From Lachnospiraceae bacterium (GTDB lineage Bacteria; Bacillota; Clostridia; Lachnospirales; Lachnospiraceae), in the NCBI GenBank assembly GCA_910574865.1, contig CAJTDN010000011.1:1-64000 (forward strand): DNA of 64,000 bases. The letters are read 5' to 3'. A program made the translations under genes and the position numbers. Position 1 is the stretch's first letter; each line of letters begins with the position of its first letter. This document shows positions 1 through 7,823 of the stretch, piece by piece. The notes below the pieces were generated by a model that worked only from the letters and a program-made list of their open reading frames with translations, did not search any database and was not told the DNA's origin.

Positions 1-141
1 CCCGAGTTTGCCACTTGCTAAGCCAAACCAAATAAAAAATTTCCTTTTTTTGCAAGGTTTTCCTTGCTTTTTTTATTCTATCATGTTATAATATATATGT
101 AGGTATATCGTTATATTTATTTTTGTGAGGTGCGCTTATTT

Positions 142-1971
142 ATGTTCATAGAAAAGTTTAAGAATAACGGAAAAGATTATCTCCGGCTTGTCCATGCTGT
201 CAGAAAGCCCAATAAAAACGGGGACATGGTTTCTACAAAAAAGGTTCTCCTTAACATCGGGCCTTTAGACCGCTTCGATGACGGGCTGCCTGACTATGTC
301 GTGCGCCTGAAAAAGTCCTTCAAGGCCGGTTCCCCCCTGATTCCATCCCTGGAACCATACTGCGCTTCTGGAAAAATGGCTGAAACATACCGCCTTTCCT
401 TCAGCGAGGGCAGCCCGGAATGTTTTGGTCATCCCAAACTTTTTTCCCACGTCCTCCTCGAACGCATCCTGGAAGAACTCGGACTGAATACTTTTTTCTC
501 TTCTTACAAAGGATTTACCAAAATCCAGTATGATGTTTACGGTTTTGCCAAACTCCTCATATTCGGAAGACTATTGAATCCCGCCTCCAAATCCGCCACC
601 GTCCGGCAAAACGGGGATTATTTTGAACCGATCCTCACGCAGTGCAACCCGGACAATGTTTTTGACACCCTGGACTTTATCCATGATAATAAGGACAAGA
701 TTATCCGCAGGATCAATACGAACCTTGTCAAAAAAGCCGGACGTTCCCCCGAGATCGTTTACTATGATGTAACCAACTTCTATTTTGAGATCCCCGGGCC
801 GGATGACGATGTCTCTGACGGGGATGGAAACGTAATCGAAAAAGGACTGCGTAAGATGGGGGTCTGCAAAGAAGAACGCAAACTCCCGATCGTCCAAATG
901 GGACTCTTTATGGATGACGGCGGGATACCCATCGCCATCGAATCCTTCCCGGGAAACACCCTCGACCATCTGACCCTGCGTCCTGCATTGGAAAAGAATA
1001 TCGACGGCCTGGAATTTTCCCGCTTTATCCTGATCGGCGACCGGGGGATCTGCTGCTACCCGAACCTGCTCCACCTGAAAGATGCCGGGAATGGCTACAT
1101 TGTTTCAAAAAGCCTCCTGAAAAGTACAAAAAAAGAACGGGAATGGACATACCGCGATGATGGTTACCTTTCTGTAAGCGATGATTTCAAATACAAATCC
1201 AGAATCGTAAAGAAAACGGTCAAAGATGAAAACGGAAACAAGCGGACCATCGAAGAAAAGGTGGTTGTTTATTGGAGCAGAAAATTTCAGCTGCGTGCAG
1301 AACGGGAAAACAAAAAGTTCCTTGATTTCCTGAAAAAGCTGCAAGAACACCCGGAAAATTTCCGCATCACCGCAACCCAGTCGAAAAGCCTGCGTAAATT
1401 TTTCAAAAAGGAATGCGTCAATGAAAAAACCGGCGAAATCCTGGATTCCACAAAGATCAGGGCACTCCTTGATTTTGACAAGGTAGCGGAATACAGGAAA
1501 AGCCTCGGCTACTACCAGATCGTCACATCGGAACTGACCATGGAGGCCCAGGAAGTCATTGATAAATACCATGGGCTGACACAGATTGAAGACCAGTTCC
1601 GTGTAATGAAGGGCGACCTGGAGACCCGCCCGCTTTATGTCCGGACACCGGAACATGTGACGGCACACCTGCTGATCTGCATGATCGCGTTGATTATGCT
1701 GCGCGTCATCCAGAAAAGAATGATATCTTCCGGAAACGTACAGCCGGATCCAGACGCGTATTGGAGCACCGGACTTAACGGGCACAGACTGCAGGAGGCC
1801 CTTAACAAATGGAAGGTAGACCTTCTGCCGGGAGAACTGTACCGCTTCATGGATGTAGATGACCCGGACCTGAAATTGATCCTTGACTCCTTTGACATAA
1901 GCATTCCCGCAAAACTATACCGGAAAGCAGAACTGAAAAGCATAAAAACAGGAATAAAGATTTTCATGTAG
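142..1971 (+). CDS. IS1634-family DDE transposase
   Basis: This 609-residue protein catalyses cut-and-paste movement of the surrounding insertion sequence. The RNase H-like catalytic core is visible: YYDVTNFYFE holds the first Asp, LIGDRGICC the second, and the C-terminal YHGLTQIEDQFR block holds the Glu within the YREK-like signature of IS4 relatives. The start is taken at the ATG at 142 (MFIEKFKNNGKDYL), which follows GAGG at 127-130; a GTG at 130 overlaps that site and is less likely. The reading frame is unbroken and both ends of the element are present, so it may be active. Length agrees with the IS1634 group. Confidence 0.88.
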   Translation: MFIEKFKNNGKDYLRLVHAVRKPNKNGDMVSTKKVLLNIGPLDRFDDGLPDYVVRLKKSFKAGSPLIPSLEPYCASGKMAETYRLSFSEGSPECFGHPKLFSHVLLERILEELGLNTFFSSYKGFTKIQYDVYGFAKLLIFGRLLNPASKSATVRQNGDYFEPILTQCNPDNVFDTLDFIHDNKDKIIRRINTNLVKKAGRSPEIVYYDVTNFYFEIPGPDDDVSDGDGNVIEKGLRKMGVCKEERKLPIVQMGLFMDDGGIPIAIESFPGNTLDHLTLRPALEKNIDGLEFSRFILIGDRGICCYPNLLHLKDAGNGYIVSKSLLKSTKKEREWTYRDDGYLSVSDDFKYKSRIVKKTVKDENGNKRTIEEKVVVYWSRKFQLRAERENKKFLDFLKKLQEHPENFRITATQSKSLRKFFKKECVNEKTGEILDSTKIRALLDFDKVAEYRKSLGYYQIVTSELTMEAQEVIDKYHGLTQIEDQFRVMKGDLETRPLYVRTPEHVTAHLLICMIALIMLRVIQKRMISSGNVQPDPDAYWSTGLNGHRLQEALNKWKVDLLPGELYRFMDVDDPDLKLILDSFDISIPAKLYRKAELKSIKTGIKIFM

Positions 1972-2045
1972 GTCATAAATGTAGGTATATTTTCTCAAAA
2001 TCTCACAAACCGCATAAATACTGGGAAACCTGCATAGTTACAGTA

Positions 2046-2072
2046 AAAATGGAGCCGTTATGGCTCCATTTT
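2046..2072 (+). terminator. Transposase terminator inside the IS
   Basis: AAAATGGAGCC and GGCTCCATTTT form a perfect 11-bp stem with loop GTTAT, placed 75 bases after the transposase stop. The A-rich and T-rich arms make it work in either direction, so it may also block read-in from the right. Confidence 0.75.
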
Positions 2073-2097
2073 AGACCTTATAAGTGGCAAACTCGGG

Positions 2098-2307
2098 TAA
2101 TAACACATTCACGACATTTTTACATCAGAAAAACGCCGCCATATGTTTTTCTTTTTCCCATTGTTACATTTCATACTTCTTTAACATCTCGCAAACATTT
2201 CCCTAAACTTCCCACGGTAAACTTACATCATCAGTTGGAACACTATCACTGGAACAACATTTTATATGCCAATAATGAAAAATGATTAAAAATAGGAGGA
2301 TTTTATT
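2098..2307 (+). repeat. Duplicated leader, copy 1
   Basis: This leader matches 3726-3899 in order and spacing: a TCACGAC block, then TCTTTAACATCTC, then CCCTAAACTT, then CCACGGTAAACTT, then an AGGAGGA ribosome site at 2294-2300. The AAC triplets of the three inner blocks are 23 and 14 bases apart in both copies, so spacing is conserved along with sequence. Such phased direct repeats suit a dimeric activator, and a LytTR protein is encoded 7 kb away. That link is inference. Confidence 0.6.
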
Positions 2308-2406
2308 ATGAAGGCATTTATGAAAAAATTGGTGAACATGGCGGAAGGTATTGTTACGAACGTATTAAGTACTTTGGAGAAATTGCAAGCAGTGCAATGC
2401 CCATGA
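2308..2406 (+). CDS. Short amphipathic peptide 1 (32 aa), truncated paralogue
   Basis: The peptide begins MKAFMKKLVNMAEGIV and follows an AGGAGGA site 7 bases upstream. Nineteen of its first 27 residues match the peptide at 3900-4019. It has a lysine-rich start and an i/i+4 pattern of hydrophobics (M, I, V, V, L, L, L), so an amphipathic helix is expected, as in AgrD leaders or phenol-soluble modulins. Homology stops at KLQ (about 2391), where the copy runs into the 3' part of an XRE regulator on the other strand; the last five residues are therefore not original. It is too short for routine gene calling and its function is not recognised. Confidence 0.5.
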   Translation: MKAFMKKLVNMAEGIVTNVLSTLEKLQAVQCP

Positions 2407-2723
2407 CGATTAAAAGCATTCCATACAACGTATTTTTTTGCCGCTCCAGCTCTTGTGTGCGTCGCAACAGTTCCAGAATTTGTTCTTCGTCATATACGCG
2501 AATGCTTTCTTTTTCTTCTTCGCCATCCATCAACTCGGAAACCGTAACTCCCAATATCTCACACAAACTTTTGATGATGCCATAATCTGGCATGCATTTT
2601 CCCGTTTCCCACTTCGAAACGGTCTTATTGGATATGTTAAGCCGCTCCGCGAGTTGCTCCTGCGTCAAATTTTTTTTCTTTCCTTTTTTGTGAGATAAAC
2701 TTTCCTATCATCAATTGGTTCAT
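2354..2723 (-). pseudogene. XRE-family regulator, frameshifted and 3'-truncated
   Basis: The gene starts at ATG 2723 after GGAGG and reads MNQLMIGKFISQKRKEK. A run of eight A then throws it out of frame into a stop. With seven A it would continue NLTQEQLAERLNISNKTVSK, a textbook HTH_3 domain, followed by a coiled segment and one membrane helix (MLLIVMGIALLAI). The second frame ends at 2354 inside the antisense of peptide 1, so the usual C-terminal membrane tail of this clostridial family is missing. Two independent lesions argue for a real pseudogene, though a sequencing slip in the A-run cannot be excluded from sequence alone. Confidence 0.75.
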
Positions 2724-2814
2724 CTTCTTGCACCTCCGCTCTAGTATAGCACAAGAATAATGTTTTTCCTTATAAAATAACATCCCCCATTTGGAGAATT
2801 TGAGTGGAACGCAC

Positions 2815-2972
2815 TTTTCAAAACGACGCGGACGGGTGAACAGTGTTACCGCGTACAAAGCGTTCAGCAGCTCTCGAAGCAGGCCCGTCTTATCCACATA
2901 ATAAAACCCCTCTTTTCGAATCACGCTAAAGTTTTCAATTCCGACTGGCAATTTGTATCGGCCAAGTTCCAT
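2815..2972 (-). pseudogene. N-terminal fragment of AAA-ATPase-like (DUF1703-associated) protein
   Basis: From ATG 2972 the fragment reads MELGRYKLPVGIENFSVIRK, then FYYVDKTGLLREL and VTLFTRPRRF. This is the opening of the PF09820 AAA-ATPase-like family, whose next residues should be GKT of the Walker A loop. Here the match ends with RRFEK and unrelated sequence follows, so roughly the first 50 residues of a protein usually over 500 long survive. The family is common in repeated, mobile-like copies in gut anaerobes. Confidence 0.7.
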
Positions 2973-3013
2973 GATATACTTCCTTCCCGCCACTTCTTAC
3001 TTTTTATGCCTTT

Positions 3014-3457
3014 TCACTTCTCATCCCTTCTCTTGTACACCACTATCTGAGGATTCGTCCCGCCACACCCATACTCGCACACGAGCAAATATGTATCATC
3101 CGCGACCAGGCCGTAGCACCTGTCGCTTCCCGGTATTTCTACTTGATTTCCCAAATACACCTTATTATCCTCAAGCAATTTGACCGACTGCCCATTTGAA
3201 AGTTGATACTCCAAATTGACGTAGAAGCCATTTAGCAAGTTTAAATCGTTGATTTGTAAATTCTCGATTTCCAATGCATTAATTTCCTCAATCAAATCCT
3301 TTTTCATCCGTTGGAACGTATCGGCGCCGTCCCTTTTAATGCACTCCGCCGCAATGCACGTCCCCCCAAATGGTCGCCCGCCCGTTTCTACACAACCGCC
3401 ACACTCTTCTTTCCGATTACATTCACCGCAACAGTCCATGCCACAAATTGATAACAT
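3014..3457 (-). CDS. DUF3795 cysteine-rich protein
   Basis: The 147-residue product opens MLSICGMDCCGECNRKEECG and has a CGGC and further cysteines within its first 40 residues, the hallmark of DUF3795 proteins, which probably bind metal. The second half is a non-cysteine domain ending VYKRRDEK. The ATG at 3457 is preferred to the one at 3463 because GAGGAGG lies seven bases before it but only one before the other. The gene is intact in an otherwise broken neighbourhood. Biochemical role is unknown. Confidence 0.7.
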   Translation of the reverse strand: MLSICGMDCCGECNRKEECGGCVETGGRPFGGTCIAAECIKRDGADTFQRMKKDLIEEINALEIENLQINDLNLLNGFYVNLEYQLSNGQSVKLLEDNKVYLGNQVEIPGSDRCYGLVADDTYLLVCEYGCGGTNPQIVVYKRRDEK

Positions 3458-3496
3458 AACCATTCCTCCTCATATTCTATCAAACTAACTATTCTT

Positions 3497-3688
3497 TTAC
3501 AAATTACTTTTTATATTACGCTGCAAGATTCCTCTCGACCAATGTTCTTCAATGCTTTTCCTGAACTTCCCTAGAACCATCTTTACCCGATATTTTAAAT
3601 AATCACCATCATCTCGTCCCACATAGATTCCCTCACAAATTTCATCCCCATATCTTGACATTCCAAAAAAATCAGTTAATTCTTGCAT
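3497..3688 (-). CDS. Small hypothetical protein, possibly a remnant
   Basis: The 63-residue reading frame starts MQELTDFFGMSRYGDE and is rich in charged residues. I do not recognise a family. The ribosome site is weak (TTGGAAAG) and the frame is bounded on both sides by rearranged sequence, so it may be the 3' end of a lost gene. Confidence 0.25.
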   Translation of the reverse strand: MQELTDFFGMSRYGDEICEGIYVGRDDGDYLKYRVKMVLGKFRKSIEEHWSRGILQRNIKSNL

Positions 3689-3719
3689 GCCATACTTTCC
3701 AAGTATATGCTAAAAACTA

Positions 3720-3899
3720 CACTCCAATAATAACATATTCACGACTTATTTTCACCCTTAAATTTTCACTTTTTCAATTTCACATTTCTTTAACATCTCA
3801 CAAATACTTCCCTAAACTTTCCACGGTAAACTTTCATCAGCAAGTGAACAATATTACTGAAACACCTAAACGAATTTTAATACAAGGAGGATTCTTATT
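3720..3899 (+). repeat. Duplicated leader, copy 2
   Basis: This is the second copy of the leader at 2098-2307. It keeps the TCACGAC, TTTAACATCTCACAAA, CCCTAAACTTT and CCACGGTAAACTTT blocks with the same 23- and 14-base steps, and ends in AAGGAGG at 3884-3890, nine bases before the peptide start. Conservation of blocks with divergence between them suggests that the blocks bind a protein. Confidence 0.6.
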
Positions 3900-4019
3900 A
3901 TGAAAAAAATGATGAAAAAATTAACGAACATGGCAGAGAGCATCGTAGCGAACGTATTGAAGGATTTAGAAAGATTGCAAGAACTAAACGTCGTTGTCTG
4001 GATGCCGTCGTTTGCCTAA
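3900..4019 (+). CDS. Short amphipathic peptide 2 (39 aa), apparently full length
   Basis: The peptide begins MKKMMKKLTNMAESIVANVL and ends in the hydrophobic stretch NVVVWMPSFA. It follows AAGGAGG at a good distance and is closed by a GC-rich terminator at 4078-4101, so it forms a complete one-gene transcription unit. The helix is cationic at the start and amphipathic after it. It has no cysteine, so a standard AgrD thiolactone is unlikely; a linear signal or a membrane-active peptide is possible. A GHKL kinase and LytTR regulator lie at 7824-9859. Their link to this peptide is a guess from proximity and leader architecture. Confidence 0.5.
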   Translation: MKKMMKKLTNMAESIVANVLKDLERLQELNVVVWMPSFA

Positions 4020-4077
4020 GCCAAAAACTTCCGCAAGCGAGGGTACCACGCCGAACACGGCCGCATGTCACCCAAAC

Positions 4078-4101
4078 GGCAGGGGAAAATTCACCCCTGC
4101 C
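4078..4101 (+). terminator. Terminator after peptide 2
   Basis: GGCAGGGG and CCCCTGCC pair perfectly around AAAATTCA and are followed by ATTTATC. The hairpin also lies just past the end of the lipoprotein gene on the minus strand and could serve both. Confidence 0.6.
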
Positions 4102-4162
4102 ATTTATCACATGGTTATTTTAACCGATTGCCGTGCCCTCGGCATCAACCCCGTTACCGTCC

Positions 4163-4648
4163 CTACCGCTTCGCCAACGCGTCCTGCACGCCCAGTATGA
4201 GCATGCCCGCGCAGTCCGTGCAGCCGTCCGGTATCCATTCCTGCGGAATGCCGTTCACCGCCGTGGGGATTCCGTTCTCATCCAGCTCGACCTCGATTTC
4301 ATTAATCCCGTCCGGCCCCATGTTCTGCAAGTTTTGGATGATTCCCGTCACCTTGGCCGGCCACATTCTCTGAAACGCGTCCGGATCCGTCAACGTATAC
4401 TCGGAATCCATGTCATCGAGAATGATGGCTCTGATGTTTTCGCCATCCATCGTCACGTCCAGGTCAATTCCTCTTTTATGCCCATTTGCCTCGGTATGAT
4501 ATTCACCATGTAGCGGTTCGTTTTTGTTACCGCCGCAGCCTATAAGTGCCATCACAGATATCAGCACGAGCAACAATGCCATCATCTTTCGCCAAGTCCT
4601 TCTCGACTTGTTATAATCATCATACTTATTTTTCATTCTTTTTTTCAT
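4163..4648 (-). CDS. Small lipoprotein
   Basis: The 161-residue product has a long basic start, a hydrophobic signal segment (MMALLLVLISVMALIG) and a lipobox ending at Cys38 (ALIGCGG), so it should be lipidated and held on the outer face of the membrane. The mature domain (about 120 residues, EYHTEANGHKRGIDLDVTMD onward) recalls small FMN-binding-like extracytoplasmic domains, but I see no firm family signature. Its start overlaps the end of the membrane GH3 gene by 23 bases, so the two are translated together, and it probably assists that enzyme at the surface. Confidence 0.7.
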   Translation of the reverse strand: MKKRMKNKYDDYNKSRRTWRKMMALLLVLISVMALIGCGGNKNEPLHGEYHTEANGHKRGIDLDVTMDGENIRAIILDDMDSEYTLTDPDAFQRMWPAKVTGIIQNLQNMGPDGINEIEVELDENGIPTAVNGIPQEWIPDGCTDCAGMLILGVQDALAKR

Positions 4649-7439
4649 TCTTCTTTTCCTTCTTTCCTCGAAATCCCGGTATCACCAGTACCACCAAGCT
4701 AATCAGCATTCCCAACACGAGCGCCGCGTTCGCCGCGCCGACCACCAGTTTCCAGGTGTCGCTCTCGTGAGCCGTCATGCCGATGCCGGAGGTATTTGCA
4801 TAGATATAAAGCTGCCTGTGTGCCGACTCCTGCAACATGCGAATGCCGTAATCCGTCCCGTACAATTTTTCCGAAGTGGTGGCCGTCATCGGCGCCAGCC
4901 ACATGTCCAGCCCGGCCAACACGCCGGTATCCGGCACGTAAATGTCAAAGTCCATCGCCGCGTCCGTAATCATGCGGCCCATCGTGCCCCATTCGCCCCT
5001 GGCCACGTCGGTAATCATTGCCTTGGAAGCCCCGGTCCAGCCGGTTCCAAGGTAATTATAGCTTGTCATGTACCCGGTACAATCCGCTTCCTTCGTCACG
5101 ATTTCAAACGGTTTCAAATAAATCTGGCGCAACGCCTGCTCGTTCGTCCACGTATGTACGCCGCTTCGGTTCGTCTCCTGGTCGTTGACCACCATGTGCT
5201 TCAAATATACCGCGATTCCCTTCTCCTGCAGGCCGCGGATTTCCTCCGCCGCAATCTTGCCGGAAAGTAACGGATCCTCGGAATAAGCCTCGAAGCACCT
5301 TCCATTAAACGGGGAACGGTGGATGTTGACCGTCATGCCGTACATTCCCGTCACGCCGTTTGACAGGCACTCGTCCCCGTAAACCAGACCCATCTCGTGT
5401 GACAACTCCGTGTTCCAGGTCGCGCCGCGCACCGTCGAGCCGACGTACTGGTTGGCCGTCTTGTCGGAAGTCAAATCGTGAAGGCCCTCCGCGCCGTCCA
5501 TGTCGATTGCCGCCGACTTGTTGATGGACAATACCGCCGGATTGCTCCAGCCACAAGTGCCGTATAATTTTCTCAACTCATCTATGGACATTTGTTCAAT
5601 CAACTCCTGCCACAGCGGGTCGTCAAACTCGAGGCCCACCATGTCCGATATCTGGAGGCCGTTGTCCGCCCCGGTCACGGCCGGCTCCGCCTGCGGAAGG
5701 TTATCCAAATCATACTCCCACCCCGAAGTGTCATTCGTCATCAACGCCACCGTCTCGGCGGAAGCCGCCGCGTCCATCGAGGTCTCCCGGGAGGTCGGCA
5801 TCGTCCCCGCCCAGTCCGAACGGGAAACATAGGTAATCTGCGCGTCCTCGCCAAACGTTCCGTCACCTGCCGTCACGTCGTCAAAGCGGTTTACGGCCTC
5901 CACCACGTCCGTGGAACGTTTTCCCTGGTTCGCGTCATTGTAAACGACCGTGTCGTCCACCGTGTAAATAATTTCGTCCACCTTGGTACCGTCTCCATTT
6001 ACCTTTACATTGTGGGAATCCGTCTGCAGCCGCAATGCATAGTCGCCGCTGCCAAGGACGTAGCACTGCGCGTTGCGGTAATCATAGGCCGCCATGTCGT
6101 CCACGTTCAAGGTCAGCGTGACCGTCTCTGACGCGCCCGGCTCAAGCAGGCTTGTCTTGGCAAACGCTCCCAAATCAATTGCCGATTTCTCGATTCCTTC
6201 CTCCGGGTCATACGGAGAAGCATAGTACAATTGCACCACGTCTTTTCCAGCCACGTCGCCGGTATTCGTCACCTTGACGTCCACGCTGATGGTGCCGCCA
6301 ACCTCGCCCAGCTTCGTCTCGCCCACTTCCCAGTCAAAGGTCGTGTAAGAAAGGCCGTAACCAAACGGGAACTGCACCGTCTCATCATAATCAATAAACC
6401 CGTCCGCTGCCGCCGTCTCATAATAACGGTAGCCCACGTAAATGCCCTCCTGATAATACACGTATTTGTTATTTCCCTCAAAATTGCCGTAAGTATAATC
6501 ACCAAAATTGTAGTAGGACGGCGCGCTTTCCAGCGCATACGCATAGGTATCCGCCAAATGCCCGGACGGATTGACGTCGCCCGCCAAAATCTTTCCGAAG
6601 GAACCACACCCCTTCGAGCCCGACATTCCCACCCAGAACGCCGCGTCCACCGCCTCGTCGTCAATAAATCCCGTTTCCATCGGCATCGCGATGTTTAAAA
6701 CAACGATGACCGTCTCATAATTCTGCTCGATGTAGGAAAGAAGCTCCTGCTCCACGCTCTGCAGCTCCAGGTAATGCTTTCCGGCATCGCCGCCCGTGTA
6801 GCCGTCCATCTCCATCACCGCGTCGGAACCCTCGCCGCCTGCACGTCCAATCACCAGCACCGCCACGTCGGAATAGCTTTCTGAATACTCAAGCACATTC
6901 TGTCCCTCATATTCGTACTCCTCGTACTGTGAAACCGGCTGCTCCAGGATGCTGTGATCGGCTCCCGACATATTGGCCATGCCGCCCTCCTGGTCGCTGC
7001 GCTCCTGATAATTGTCCTCGTAAAACTTCCACAGTCCGGGATTCACCTCGAACCCGGCATCCTCAAGGCCCTGCTTAAAGTTCACGTTCAAGTCCTGCTT
7101 GAACCAGCTCGACGCGGAACCCGACCCCTGGTACAACGTCTGGTAGGACGCGTTGCCAAACAAGTTAATCTTCGTCCCGGCCGGAAGCGGCAGCGCCGCG
7201 TCCCCGGCATTTTTCAGCATGACGATGCCCTCGTCGCCCAGCTCCTCGTTAAATTTACTGGCGGCCGCGAGCGCCTCGTCCGCCGACATCTCGTAAACGG
7301 ACGTGTCCGTGTCACGGAAATACAACTTGATCATCGTCAGGTATTTCGCCACCAGCACGTCTGCCACGATGGTCGCAATCAGTAGTACGGCAATGATTGC
7401 CAAACCGATGTAACCCTTTTTCTTGCCTTTTCCATTCAT
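4626..7439 (-). CDS. Membrane-anchored permuted GH3 glycosidase
   Basis: This 937-residue enzyme has one membrane helix near residues 9-32 and another near 897-920, with a Lys/Glu tail inside. Between them the GH3 domains are in inverted order: the sandwich domain first (GIVMLKNAGDAALPLPAG, GSGSASSW), then a fibronectin-like domain, then the barrel (GAEGLHDL, NIHRSPFNGRCFEAYSEDP, LKHMVVNDQE). This order is known from some clostridial beta-glucosidases such as the Butyrivibrio type. The expected nucleophile is the Asp of RMITDAAMD near residue 825; the usual Trp after it is Ala here, so activity or substrate may differ. Both termini tethered to the membrane is unusual. Confidence 0.85.
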   Translation of the reverse strand: MNGKGKKKGYIGLAIIAVLLIATIVADVLVAKYLTMIKLYFRDTDTSVYEMSADEALAAASKFNEELGDEGIVMLKNAGDAALPLPAGTKINLFGNASYQTLYQGSGSASSWFKQDLNVNFKQGLEDAGFEVNPGLWKFYEDNYQERSDQEGGMANMSGADHSILEQPVSQYEEYEYEGQNVLEYSESYSDVAVLVIGRAGGEGSDAVMEMDGYTGGDAGKHYLELQSVEQELLSYIEQNYETVIVVLNIAMPMETGFIDDEAVDAAFWVGMSGSKGCGSFGKILAGDVNPSGHLADTYAYALESAPSYYNFGDYTYGNFEGNNKYVYYQEGIYVGYRYYETAAADGFIDYDETVQFPFGYGLSYTTFDWEVGETKLGEVGGTISVDVKVTNTGDVAGKDVVQLYYASPYDPEEGIEKSAIDLGAFAKTSLLEPGASETVTLTLNVDDMAAYDYRNAQCYVLGSGDYALRLQTDSHNVKVNGDGTKVDEIIYTVDDTVVYNDANQGKRSTDVVEAVNRFDDVTAGDGTFGEDAQITYVSRSDWAGTMPTSRETSMDAAASAETVALMTNDTSGWEYDLDNLPQAEPAVTGADNGLQISDMVGLEFDDPLWQELIEQMSIDELRKLYGTCGWSNPAVLSINKSAAIDMDGAEGLHDLTSDKTANQYVGSTVRGATWNTELSHEMGLVYGDECLSNGVTGMYGMTVNIHRSPFNGRCFEAYSEDPLLSGKIAAEEIRGLQEKGIAVYLKHMVVNDQETNRSGVHTWTNEQALRQIYLKPFEIVTKEADCTGYMTSYNYLGTGWTGASKAMITDVARGEWGTMGRMITDAAMDFDIYVPDTGVLAGLDMWLAPMTATTSEKLYGTDYGIRMLQESAHRQLYIYANTSGIGMTAHESDTWKLVVGAANAALVLGMLISLVVLVIPGFRGKKEKKNEKKNEK

Positions 7440-7823
7440 ATTTTACTCCTCCTTTTTGCTATGGGCACTTGGCGTCCGTCTTTTGGACGCTTATGTGCGA
7501 ACGCAGTTACCTGCAACTTGCAATGAACACTTGGCGAGGTTTTCACGAGCCTAGTGTAAATGCACTCCGTGAATCTTAGCGAGATTTATCGAGCTTAGCT
7601 TCACGGAGTTTCCAATTATTCAAGCCTAGTGCAGCGTAACTTCCTCATATTTGCAGAAGAAATATATCACAAACGGAAATGACCTGACGAATTTTGGCAC
7701 AAACTGACACCTTTAATTCGTATCCTTCATTTCAGCGTGTAAATCAAGCGTACCCGCTGTACGCCGAACCTGATTTTGACGCAAAAATGCCGCGCCTTTT
7801 CTCTGGCACGGCATTTTCACGCA
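7440..7823. other. 384-base gap between kinase gene and GH3 gene
   Basis: No gene is visible. It holds the GH3 ribosome site next to 7440 and an inverted repeat, ACTCCGTGAA at 7564-7573 with TTCACGGAGT at 7600-7609, around a 26-base loop containing further TTAGCGAG/CGAGCTTA-like symmetry. This is probably a terminator-like or regulatory fold between the two-component operon and the GH3 gene. Confidence 0.4.

Larger units (their letters stand above)
1..2097 (+). mobile_element. IS1634-type insertion sequence (IS4 superfamily)
   Basis: The element starts at the first base of the window and ends at 2097. Bases 1-16 (CCCGAGTTTGCCACTT) are the exact reverse complement of 2082-2097, giving perfect 16-bp terminal inverted repeats. 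It encloses one transposase gene and a terminator hairpin and no passenger gene. Target-site duplication cannot be checked because the left flank lies outside the window. The right flank begins TAATAACACATTC, which belongs to a leader sequence seen again intact near 3726, so the IS landed at the upstream edge of that leader. Confidence 0.9.

Noticed and set aside
3720-3899. Firm assignment of LytTR operators in the leader
   Set aside because: The repeat steps are 23 and 14 bases, not the usual 21-22, so it is left as a candidate.
3900-4019. AgrD autoinducer precursor call for the micropeptide
   Set aside because: There is no cysteine in the complete copy and no AgrB protease gene nearby, so the name would overstate the evidence.
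5592-6131. Long antisense frames inside the GC-rich GH3, GH2 and operon genes
   Set aside because: They mirror real coding frames in GC-rich codons and lack starts, ribosome sites and domains.
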